From: Mycogone perniciosa
Lineage: Eukaryota; Ascomycota; Sordariomycetes; Hypocreales; Hypocreaceae
Reading direction: 5' to 3'
NCBI GenBank assembly: GCA_025331125.1
Contig: JAOALB010000201.1
Coordinates: forward strand, 16,256-80,255
DNA: 64,000 nucleotides
Shown here: positions 55,665 to 64,000 of the stretch, one piece after another
Layout of the letters: each line of letters starts with the position of its first letter
How positions within the stretch are numbered: the stretch's first letter is position 1
Translations under genes and position numbers: made by a program
Notes under the pieces: generated by a model
What the model was told of the DNA's origin: nothing
Seen by the model: the letters and a program-made list of their open reading frames with translations, nothing else
Databases searched by the model: none

Positions 55665-56973
55665 ATGAAGAGCACCCTTATTGCTGCAGCCGCTCTGGTC
55701 GGCTCCGCCCATGCCGGCGTCCACAAGATGAAGCTCCAGAAGGTCTCCCTGGAGCAGCAGCTGGTATGCGTCACCATCCAAGCAGTACACGGCTCTTTGA
55801 TGACATACTGACGACTTACTTCTCATAGGAGGGCTCTTCAATTGAAGCCCACGTTCAGCAGCTCGGCCAGAAGTATTTGGGCGTCCGCCCCAACGGTCGC
55901 GCCGACGTCATGTTCAATGGCAAGCCTCCCAAGGCTCAGGCTGGCCACCCGGTCCCCGTTACCAACTTCATGAACGCCCAGTGTGAGTTCAAGTGATGCT
56001 GTATTCCGTCGCTGCACATTGCTGACAGCGGTGAATAGACTTCTCCGAGATTACCATTGGTAATCCCCCCCAGACCTTCAAGGTCGTGTTGGACACCGGA
56101 AGCTCCAACCTCTGGGTCCCTTCCCAGTCCTGCAACAGCATTGCCTGCTTCCTCCACTCGACGTATGACTCGTCATCCTCGTCGACATACAAGAAGAATG
56201 GGTCCGACTTCGAGATCCACTACGGATCCGGAAGCTTGACTGGATTCATCTCCAATGACGTCGTGACCATTGGTGACCTCTCAATCAAGGGCCAGGACTT
56301 TGCTGAGGCCACTAATGAGCCCGGTCTTGCCTTTGCGTTTGGCCGTTTCGATGGCATTCTTGGCCTGGGATACGACACCATCTCAGTCAATCACGTTGTC
56401 CCTCCCTTCTACCAGATGGTCAAGCAGAAGCTCATTGATGAGCCAGTCTTTGCTTTTTACCTTGGAAGCAGTGACCAGGGCTCCGAGGCCGTCTTTGGTG
56501 GTGTTGACAAGAATCACTACACCGGCAAGATCGAGTACATCCCTCTCCGCCGGAAGGCCTACTGGGAGGTCGACCTTGACTCCATTGCTTTCGGAGATGA
56601 GGTCGCCGAGCTTGAGAACACCGGCGCTATCCTCGACACTGGCACTTCCCTCAATGTCCTCCCCAGCTCCCTTGCTGAGCTCCTCAATGCTGAGATCGGC
56701 GCCAAGAAGGGCTTTGGTGGTCAGTACACCGTTGACTGCGCCAAGCGGAACACCCTCCCTGACATCACCTTCTCCCTGGCTGGCTCCAAGTACAACCTCC
56801 CCGCCACTGACTACATCATTGAGATGTCTGGAAGCTGCATTTCCTCTTTCCAGGGCATGGACTTCCCCGAGTCCGTCGGTCCTCTTGTCATTCTCGGCGA
56901 TGCCTTCCTCCGGAGGTATTACTCGGTCTATGACCTTGGCAAGAATGCCGTCGGTCTGGCCCGATCCAAGTAA
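55665..56973 (+). CDS. PEP4: vacuolar aspartic protease (saccharopepsin, PEP4/pepA)
   Basis: Three exons: 55665-55763, 55829-55982 and 56039-56973, giving 395 residues. It is the vacuolar pepsin-type endopeptidase that activates other vacuolar hydrolases. A signal peptide (MKSTLIAAAALVGSAHA) is followed by a propeptide (about 18-70, with VHKMKLQKVSLEQQL). The mature enzyme follows, with the two catalytic Asp in VVLDTGSSNLW (Asp103) and AILDTGTSL (Asp284), and the flap Tyr in HYGSGSLTG (Tyr146). Disulfide Cys pairs flank CNSIAC and the C-terminal domain (CAKRN to SGSCIS). One sequon (NGS at about 138) is visible. The ending YYSVYDLGKNAVGLARSK is typical of the vacuolar group, and the lack of a GPI tail excludes the yapsins. 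A strongly CT-rich leader precedes the gene. Confidence 0.95.
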
Positions 56974-57837
56974 ATGCAGTCAGTGCATGGGCTTTGACTG
57001 ACGCGCATATGTGCTGATCGTGTCTGCTTTGGGAATTGGTTATGCGGAGGATTTAGTATTATTGGGTCATGCATGGATCAAGATTGCCGAGTCGTTTATG
57101 TACAGTAATAGGCTTCAGGAATACACTGTTAGCGAATCAGTATTCCTTCAATTGCCAGTGCCTATGAATATGATTGTTTATTAGTACATCCCTAATAGTA
57201 GGCAAGGTAGCTCTTGATAGGCTGTATCTTTGAGGCTTGCACTTGATGGCAGCGTTTAGCTCCGAACCAGCTCCATCCCGCAAGAAAGACAATACCTTGC
57301 TAGGCTGCATCATACATGTTGCTGTGATACGCTACAAACAGAAGAAAAGGGGCAAAACGGTGTCACCAATCTGTTCATTGGACCGACATGAATCAATTTA
57401 CACCAACGACAATGACTTTACATTCTTATAGCAATTCTATTGTTGATGCACTCAATCAATATTAGTGGTGGACCCAGTCAAGAAAATCACGTGCAGGCAA
57501 TTTTAGACTTTTCCCTTGAGAGCATTAGCGTTGGTCCTGGGCCAGGAAGTGTACTTGGCGATCCAGAACACATTCTTCCCCAGCAGGCTCAACAACGGCA
57601 TTCCGCCCTGCAGCCGCCTGGAAGACGCTCCAAAATTTCCTCTCCCCCCCGAGGCGGCCTGTTTTGGCGATTTCAAGGTGTGGCACTTGATTGCACGGCC
57701 TGTGTTGGATGCAGACTCCCTGCCCGCGCGGCCTTGATGAAAAGGTTTGGAGTCGCACCAGTCTGCCCTCCAACGACCGCGTATCGCGACGAGGCGCGGC
57801 GAGCACCACGACGACAGGCGATAGACACCGAGTGAAA
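56974..57837. other. PEP4 3' flank and promoter of the next gene
   Basis: 864 bp without a supported gene. The frame 57503-58000 on the minus strand overlaps the next gene's first exon and is judged to be chance. Confidence 0.5.
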
Positions 57838-60598
57838 ATGGCACAGCCCACGCATACAGATGCCAGCGGCGTGAAGGTGCCTGATGGAGAACAAAACGGA
57901 CATCCCGCCGTGTCCGGGAAGCGAAAGCGCGACAATGGCGACCCGAACGAGGACAGCGACCAGGAGATGAAGGTGGACGAGAGCACGTCGACGGCAACAA
58001 AAAACAAGCAGCTGGTCAAGTCCTACTTTGAGGCCCTGACGAGGTACGATGCCATTCCATGCGGAACACGCTCGCGACTCCATGTCGCGCTGTCTTGTGG
58101 CCGGCGCCCTTTAATTGAACATTGAAGCTGATCATCATTTCTCATCAAGTGTCGACGTCGAACCCCCCATCCTCAAGTGCCTGCTATCCGAACCGGAGTC
58201 TCAGGAGCAACCTCACGCGAAGCGCCAAAAATCAGCTGAACCGCCATCGAAGCAGAGCATTGCTGATAAAGTAGCGGACGACACCTATGCTCATATTGAC
58301 GATCTGGCAGCAGACATTGAATCCGCTGTCATGGCCTCGCTTTCGGCGCTAGAACTGAATTCATCCAACCCGGTGACAAGAGTGGCTGCTACGAGACAGG
58401 CCGCGCGAATTACTGAGTTCCGAGACAAAGCCATGGATCTACTTCGTCGCGAAAAGGCATACCCAAAGCTACGGCCAGAGCCTTCACCAGGTGAGGTGGA
58501 TACCCGCACTGCTTCCGAAAAGAGCGAAATGGTACTGTCTCTTGTCGGTTATGCGCCACAGGAGAAGCGCCTGTTTTCTAGTCTTCCACTATCGCAAGAC
58601 GTCGACTTGTCGGACGTTAACCTTCCACCTGGTGTGTCCATCACCCGAGTCGTCCCCTCGAGCCCCCAGGAACGAGCACAAACCCTCGGCGAACTGTTTG
58701 GCCCCCCTCGCCCTCTGCCCCCACTACAGCCACCCAAGCAGCCAAAGACACAAGCTAAAGGTAATCGCCTGGACTTCTATCACCCTCATCTGACGGATAG
58801 TTCCAAGTATCACAGTAACACGTACTTCAACACGAAGCTATCTGCGGGCCATTACCTTGATTACAGCAACGCAATCCCTTCTTCACAAACGAAAACAAAG
58901 CAGCATGAACGCGCTCAAAGTCTCGCAGGACGAAAGCCTTCATCGTCCGAGCTTGAGATTTCGGAAGTGGAAACACTATTCCGCGGGGCCTTCTCAAGCT
59001 TTGCGCCGTGCAAGGATGATTCGGCGGCCGTGGTGCCATCCAGTGTTGCGGGCCGGATGTGGTGGCAGCGGGCTGGCCAACGTAATTTCCAGAGGATGAT
59101 TGAAGTTGAGTATTATGGCGACATCCAGGATGCGGACCCCGTTAAGCGAAATCAAGTCGTTGAAATCGACGAAGCCGCAGTGCAAGAGGCAATAGAAAAC
59201 TGGGATGAGATGGCTATTGATCCATCTCTGGAAGATATCATGGGCACTAAACGCGACGACCTAGAGAAAGAGGCCGACGAGATCCTCGACGAAGTCAGCG
59301 ATATGATTGAGACATTGTCCTCCTACCAGCGCATCCGCAACTTGTCGCTCCCCAACTCGCAAAACCGCCAGACGAGTGATCCTGTCAATGGAGACATGCT
59401 GGCCAATGCCGGGCCCCAGCCCTCCGAGGAGGAGCAGACCACTTACCATGTACTCAAGGCCCAACTAGCCCTCATCATCAAGACGCTACCGCCATACGCA
59501 GTGGCCAAGCTTAACGGCGATCAGTTGGACGACCTCTTGATTAGTACCAAGATTATGGTTCGAACAGATCAATACAAGGGGACTATGGAGGAGGATGAGG
59601 CAGGTTTGCAAGCCCGTATCAAGGCGCAACAGGCGGCGCAAGCCGCACAAGCCAATGCCCGACCTGCACCGCAACGTACGCCGAGTGTCTCTGCAGTGCC
59701 ATATCCTCAACAATATCCGGCGACGACACAATACGGTACACCCACCCGACCTCCTGCACAAGCTCAACAATACTACCGCCCTACAGCAACGCCAAACTTC
59801 CAACAGCCTCGCAACCTGGGGCCTCCTTCAGCACATCCACCGCGGCCCCAACCAAATCAGTACACTCGTGCCAACGGCTATCCAAACCAGTATGCAACGC
59901 AGCTCGCCAAGGCTCAGACTCCGTATGGCCATCAGAGTATGCCACAATACGCGAGCCAACAGCGGCCACCGTATGGGCAGATGCCACCGCAGGGCACTCC
60001 AAATCGGTATCCCTACCAACAGGGCTATCCGCATCAACCAGGTACGCCTACACCAGGTAACTACGGGCCATATACCAATGGGACAGCGGCTGTTCCTCCG
60101 CGAACCATGTCGCCTCAAGTGGGCCAAAGACAGACGTATAGCCCATCGCCTAGTGTCCCACAAACTCAACCACGATATGGGGTTCCAAACCCGGCCATGG
60201 CTAGTCAAATGAATAGGTTTCCCAGTGGCGCAGCGCAAGTTAGCCAGAGTCCAGGCTTGACAGGATACCACACCGTCATTCCCGAGGCCCAACAACAACG
60301 GATATTAGACCAAGCGAAGGCTCGCGTGGCAGCCCAAGAGAGATCAGCCATGTTTGCCGATCGAATATCGCAAACCGGCGTTCCTGGCATCGCTGGGATG
60401 GGTATGGGTAGCACCATGGATGCTAATCGACTTGCGGCAGTCCGCGCAAATATGGGCAGTCAGAGCAAGCCCCAGACACCTGCTGCTCTGAAGCAAGGGG
60501 TGAATGGAACACTGGGGACAGGGCATGTGCCGTACAAGGTAACTCCAGTCCCCGTTCCTATTATCCCTGGCTCACAGCAGCGTAAGCCCGCTTCATGA
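57838..60598 (+). CDS. conserved-looking Gln/Pro-rich nuclear-type protein, family not recognised
   Basis: Two exons: 57838-58043 and 58150-60598, giving 884 residues. Exon 1 encodes an acidic and basic leader (GKRKRDNGDPNEDSDQEMKV, a possible nuclear localisation signal). The exon join (AG/T, Ser) restores FEALTSVDVEPPILKCLL. The N-terminal half is folded-looking: helical ADDTYAHIDDLAADIESAVM at about 120, a block ETLFRGAFSSFAPCKDDSAA with MWWQRAGQRNFQRM at about 345-390, and a Glu/Asp-rich helical segment (EIDEAAVQEAIENWDEMA, then DEVSDMIETLSSYQRIRNLS). A Gln/Pro/Tyr-rich prion-like tail covers about 560-780. A last helical element (PEAQQQRILDQAKARVAAQE) follows. This pattern fits a subunit of a chromatin or transcription complex, but I cannot name one. 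No catalytic motif is seen. Confidence 0.78.
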
Positions 60599-61458
60599 TT
60601 CGGCCGAGCGAGGGAGGGATGCCTCCCGATAAAGTCGAACACGCTGTGTTCTCTTACCAGCGACAAAGTAGACGTTGTTCTCAGGCGTTTCAGGGCTGGG
60701 GGGTTTGGGCGAATCCAGCATGATTGAACGTTTTCGAAGAAGAAACGAAGGCTGTTCTCTTGAACACGATGGATGTGACTGAGGTGTGGTGAGGAATGCA
60801 CTCTTAATAGTCGAGGATGCGGGGCGAAGGAGAAAGAATACTATTCTCCTCAATTAGTGTGTAGGGTGAAGCAAACGGCTGGCAGTATAGATACACGCTG
60901 CTTCGAAACGCACTACAAGCAGGGGATTGCGTCTGAGTTTTCTTTTTCACGAGCAGACAGGTTGGAAGTCGGTTAAGGGGGGTTTTGAAGCGTTTGATAG
61001 CGCAAATCGCAGGCGTTTCGGATGGCCGGGAGAGGGGACCAGGGAGAAGGGAAACCCAGACAGAAAGTGAGAACAAAACAATGAGTAGCCTGCCGAAAAA
61101 AAGGTCTGGGATTTGTTGACTTTTAGTGTAGTGTATGAAATACTGTTGGACAAACCTTGGGTTTAATAGACCACCAAGAGCAGGGGTTTTAAGGCGAGTG
61201 CTTGATACCCCCATGCTTGGGATGACTTCAGCTTTGCGGGAGGGTTTATGTGTCAAGTGTGCTTGTTATTGTGTTTATGAAAGGATCAATCGGGGTGCGG
61301 ATTGGTGTGATGGGTCTATAAAACCGCCATCAGGTTAGGTTGTATCTAATAAGAATGTGTACAGAGTAGGGGGGGGTATCATTGATCTATGTCTTGGTCC
61401 TAAATCCTTAGCCGTATCATAAAAATCATGTTCATATACAGTGACAGAGGGGGGTTGT
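60599..61458. other. convergent 3' flanks
   Basis: 860 bp between the stop of the Gln/Pro-rich gene and the stop of the RMND1-family gene. Minus-strand open frames here lack motifs. Nothing else is seen. Confidence 0.5.
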
Positions 61459-62709
61459 CTATGCCTCGCTGCCTAATTCGCTTGCCAGTCGCTTCTCTTG
61501 CCACTCAATGACTATTCTCCTCAGCTCAAACACCACCTCGACCGCGATGAGCACAATGATGATCCACTCCAGGCGTGTGCCGTGCTGCTCGCTGGACATC
61601 TCGCGCAAGACGGTGGCAATCTCCTGGGCATAGTCCATCTTCTGGTTCAGCGCGCGGATGCGCACGTTGACGTCGAGCGCGCGGCCAACTTGGTCGTAGT
61701 AGCCCTCCAGGCCGAGCTCTGACTTGCTGTCCCAGAAAATGTCTGGGAGGTTATCGGTGAGCTCGGAGTAGTGGTTCAACCGGGCGCGGAGGCTGAGTAG
61801 CTCGCCTGTCTTTTGTAGGATGAATTTCCTGCTGAGGGGCACGCCGGCGCCCTGGGATAGCAAGGTGGGGATGTTTCGTGTGCTTTCAAAGTAGGATGTG
61901 AGGGCGCTTTCGAGGACGGCGAGCTTGGTGCTCCGTGCGAGGCCGGAGGAGAAGGCAATCTTGGCTAATGTGGTGTCAAGAGTATCACCATCTCTGTGTT
62001 CCTTGCGGGTTCCTAGCACAACGACGTCGCCCTTGAGAGTGCTCGTTTCTCGAGCTGTGTCTGTGGTGAATTCTAGGTCTTCGACCTCGCGAAGTTTCTC
62101 TGGATGAGGTTCCTCTCCGGCGCGGAGTATCTGTTTCGTAACGACGTCTGGGGGCAGCGACCATGTGACGATTGTGCCAGAGGGGAAGACGAAGATGTCG
62201 CCGCCATTGACCCCTCTCGCATGCACAACTTCACTGGCGTCGAAGCTGGTTCCATCTGGATCAATGGCGAAACCATGCGAGGACAATATCTCCAACACCA
62301 TGGGCATGTTAAAGGCCTCGGCAATGCACGTCGCACTGATCATGTTGGATGGATCGGCCTCCACCTCTGCACCGCCAGCTTTGCCATCGCCATCCCCGCG
62401 CTTCGGCTGCTGCGCAATAATGGCCACTCGTCGTAACGAGTTCTTGGCAGTCGCTGCTCTTGTAGGCTTTCGCTTCGCAACCGGCACGGAGCTCTGGTGC
62501 TGATCATCCCTCCGGGAGGCGGATTCCAAGTACGGCTTTGCGTCTTCGTTTTGGGAGAGATAGGGATTCGAGGTGAAGAAGTTGCGCCTCCGTGGGAGAC
62601 TTGCGGGAGTGGTGAGATGGAAGGACCGGCGCGGGCGGCGTCCCGCTACGGAGCTGTGGATTTGGCGCGCGACGACATTGACGGTGATGCGCAGCGGCGG
62701 ATTCCTCAT
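61459..62709 (-). CDS. RMND1/Rmd1 (DUF155) family mitochondrial inner-membrane protein
   Basis: Single exon, 416 residues. A basic, Arg/Ser-rich N-terminus (RQIHSSVAGRRPRRSFHLTT) looks like a mitochondrial presequence. The DUF155 domain starts near 125 (ATCIAEAFNMPMVLEILSSH) and includes GGDIFVFPSGTIVTWSLPP at 169-187. Helical stretches follow (KIAFSSGLARSTKLAVLESA; NHYSELTDNLPDIFWDS). The C-terminus has one membrane helix (about 382-397, WIIIVLIAVEVVFE) with a short basic tail, the standard topology of the family. Human RMND1 and yeast Mrx10 support mitochondrial translation. A paralogous group (yeast Rmd1, Rmd8) lacks the presequence; the presequence here favours the mitochondrial branch. 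It is divergent from SEC14, sharing a 713-bp promoter region. Confidence 0.85.
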   Translation of the reverse strand: MRNPPLRITVNVVARQIHSSVAGRRPRRSFHLTTPASLPRRRNFFTSNPYLSQNEDAKPYLESASRRDDQHQSSVPVAKRKPTRAATAKNSLRRVAIIAQQPKRGDGDGKAGGAEVEADPSNMISATCIAEAFNMPMVLEILSSHGFAIDPDGTSFDASEVVHARGVNGGDIFVFPSGTIVTWSLPPDVVTKQILRAGEEPHPEKLREVEDLEFTTDTARETSTLKGDVVVLGTRKEHRDGDTLDTTLAKIAFSSGLARSTKLAVLESALTSYFESTRNIPTLLSQGAGVPLSRKFILQKTGELLSLRARLNHYSELTDNLPDIFWDSKSELGLEGYYDQVGRALDVNVRIRALNQKMDYAQEIATVLREMSSEQHGTRLEWIIIVLIAVEVVFELRRIVIEWQEKRLASELGSEA

Positions 62710-63422
62710 TGTGATTTGCAGTTCGCCATGTAGTCTCCGAACAGGTGCTGAGTTGTCGACGGATTTCTCGTCTTTGCCTTCGTCCTCGCTGTCTGCTATT
62801 CATAACTGATAGCGTTCTTATCGTCATGTGACCTTTCACATGGAATACGGAGCACTGCCAGCTCGAACAACTCAACCAGGTCATAGCTCTTGCTACTACT
62901 AGTAATGATAATTCGATAATACCTACTGACAGTCAAGCGCCTACGATGGTAAATAACTTCTACATTTCGTATCCTAATAGTGCCTACTCTCGAAGTATCT
63001 ATGCCGATGTTAATTAACGAGTTGATTGACGAGTTGATTGACATGCTACTGTCATGTGATGAATGCATAATAGCAGCAACAAGGCTAGCCCAAATTAGCA
63101 CTCTGTACTTCGTACGATGGAGTCGTAACCATCATAATATCCACTGGAGCCTTCGGGCCCATTAGTAGTATAGGGGCACCGCCAGAACACCTAACTATTT
63201 GTCCCGCCACGCTGCAATTACATCCCTACAAGGACATTTGCCGACCCCCAACCGCCAAGCAGCCTCCTCGATACCTCATTTTTCTTCCGCTCTCCGGAAT
63301 CTCTTCCCCTTTATTATCTTACATCTCCCTCTCTCCGGCCTCTTTGATCCTTCGTTCTCCTCTCAAACCAATCTCTTCTTCTTCTCCTTCTTCTCCGCAA
63401 CCCCTCATATCAATCCCCCACC
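62710..63422. other. divergent promoter region RMND1-family gene / SEC14
   Basis: 713 bp. It holds a 12-bp direct repeat (63018-63041), a TACTTCGTA near 63107, and a strong CT-rich leader just before the SEC14 ATG (63330-63420). Confidence 0.55.
63018..63041. repeat. 12-bp direct tandem repeat
   Basis: CGAGTTGATTGA is present twice in a row in the divergent promoter region. Confidence 0.8.
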
Positions 63423-63902
63423 ATGGCCGCCCTGGAACTGAGCGAGAAGTACGACAACTACGACTTCCCCATAACCGTTGAGGAACCTCAAAATGGCCAT
63501 CCCGGACACTTGACCCCCGAGCAACAGGCCCAGGTTCACCAGCTGCGGATGCTGTTGGAGGCAGAGGGCATCACGGAGCGCCTTGACACGCTGACCCTGG
63601 TATGGTTTTAAGGATCCAAGGTGGTTGTTGGGTGATGAGGAGAGAAAGAAACGTCATGGCTAACGGGTCATGCCAACAGCTGCGATTCCTGCGAGCACGA
63701 AAGTTCGACGTTATGCTTGCCAAACAGATGTAGGATGAACATTCAACCTGTCACAGGCTTTGATGTGCTGACCGCCCCAATCAGGTTCGTTGATACCGAG
63801 AAGTGGCGTACGGAGACCAAGCTCGACGAGACTCTCCCTACATGGGACTACCCCGAGAAGCCCGAGATTTCCAAGTACTACAAGCAATTCACTACTATCT
63901 AA
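63423..63902 (+). CDS. SEC14: SEC14 phosphatidylinositol/phosphatidylcholine transfer protein, 5' part with broken frame
   Basis: Exons 63423-63599, 63680-63729 and from 63785. Sec14 exchanges PI and PC and sustains Golgi secretion. The N-terminus runs MAALELSEKYDNYDFP, then HLTPEQQAQVHQLRMLLEAE; exon 2 encodes LRFLRARKFDVMLAKQM, the CRAL-TRIO N domain; exon 3 encodes FVDTEKWRTETKLDETLPTW and YPEKPEISKYYKQF. The lipid-binding CRAL-TRIO domain should continue for over 200 residues, but the frame ends with TTI and TAA (63900-63902), giving only 114 residues. The break lies at the start of a 30-bp sequence that occurs again at 63971-64000. No GT donor is available to splice past the break. It could be a disrupted copy, an insertion, or an artefact at a contig edge. 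Confidence 0.8.
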
Positions 63903-64000
63903 CCGTGTTTCATGGTTCTTCTTCCGACGTGGAGGCGACGATGAAGTACAAGCCAACGGGGACAACCAACTCACTACTATCTAACCGTGTTTCATGGTTC
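63889..64000. repeat. 30-bp direct repeat separated by 52 bp
   Basis: An identical 30-bp sequence (starting TCACTACTATCTAACC) lies at 63889-63918 and 63971-64000. It begins within the last sense codons of the SEC14-like exon and ends exactly at the window edge. Confidence 0.9.

Overview
The window is nuclear DNA of a filamentous ascomycete, most likely a Sordariomycete of the order Hypocreales. The reasons are short introns (about 45-320 nt) with GTRNGT donors and YAG acceptors, gene spacing of 0.5-5 kb, and fungal-specific families: a WOPR regulator, a WSC stress sensor, a cytochrome b5-acyl-CoA dehydrogenase fusion, an LrgA-LrgB fusion and a saccharopepsin. The genus cannot be fixed from sequence alone. 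I rebuilt 18 gene models with exon joins. In every complete spliced model the coding length is a multiple of three.

Layout. 1-2.2 kb: a Gti1/Pac2 (WOPR) transcription regulator on the minus strand. 2.2-13.4 kb: an 11-kb stretch with no supportable gene, dense in a short GTAC-based motif. 13.4-15.2 kb: mitochondrial asparaginyl-tRNA synthetase (-). 17.1-18.1 kb: a PARG-like macrodomain protein (+). 20.9-24.2 kb: SEC24 (-). 27.2-28.3 kb: histone H1 (+). 30.3-32.1 kb: a proline-rich disordered protein (+). 32.9-33.1 kb: a 71-residue CxxC protein (+). 33.6-35.5 kb: LrgA-LrgB-type membrane transporter (-). 37.1-38.8 kb: DEAD-box helicase Dhh1 (-). 39.6-41.5 kb: cytochrome b5-acyl-CoA dehydrogenase (-). 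42.7-44.0 kb: FEN1 (-). 44.8-47.0 kb: WD-repeat protein, probably fungal Nup37 (-). 47.5-48.2 kb: small secreted Cys protein (-). 49.6-50.5 kb: WSC sensor (-). 50.5-55.7 kb: a second gene-poor stretch. 55.7-57.0 kb: vacuolar aspartic protease PEP4/pepA (+). 57.8-60.6 kb: an 884-residue Gln/Pro-rich nuclear-type protein I do not recognise (+). 61.5-62.7 kb: RMND1/Rmd1-family mitochondrial protein (-). 63.4-64.0 kb: start of SEC14 (+), whose frame breaks near the window edge.

Most genes are housekeeping functions: vesicle traffic (SEC24, SEC14), vacuole (PEP4), mitochondrial translation (AsnRS, RMND1), mRNA decay (Dhh1), DNA replication (FEN1) and chromatin (H1). There is no biosynthetic cluster, no CRISPR array, no rRNA and no convincing tRNA. 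The accessory signal is in the intergenic DNA. The 9-mer TACGGAGTA (either strand) occurs about 24 times against about 0.5 expected by chance, never inside a coding exon, with related TACTTCGTA and TACTCGTA forms and one 18-bp perfect palindrome. Other points are a degenerate PARG catalytic loop, an MBF-like site cluster before FEN1, and a 30-bp direct repeat that coincides with the break in SEC14.
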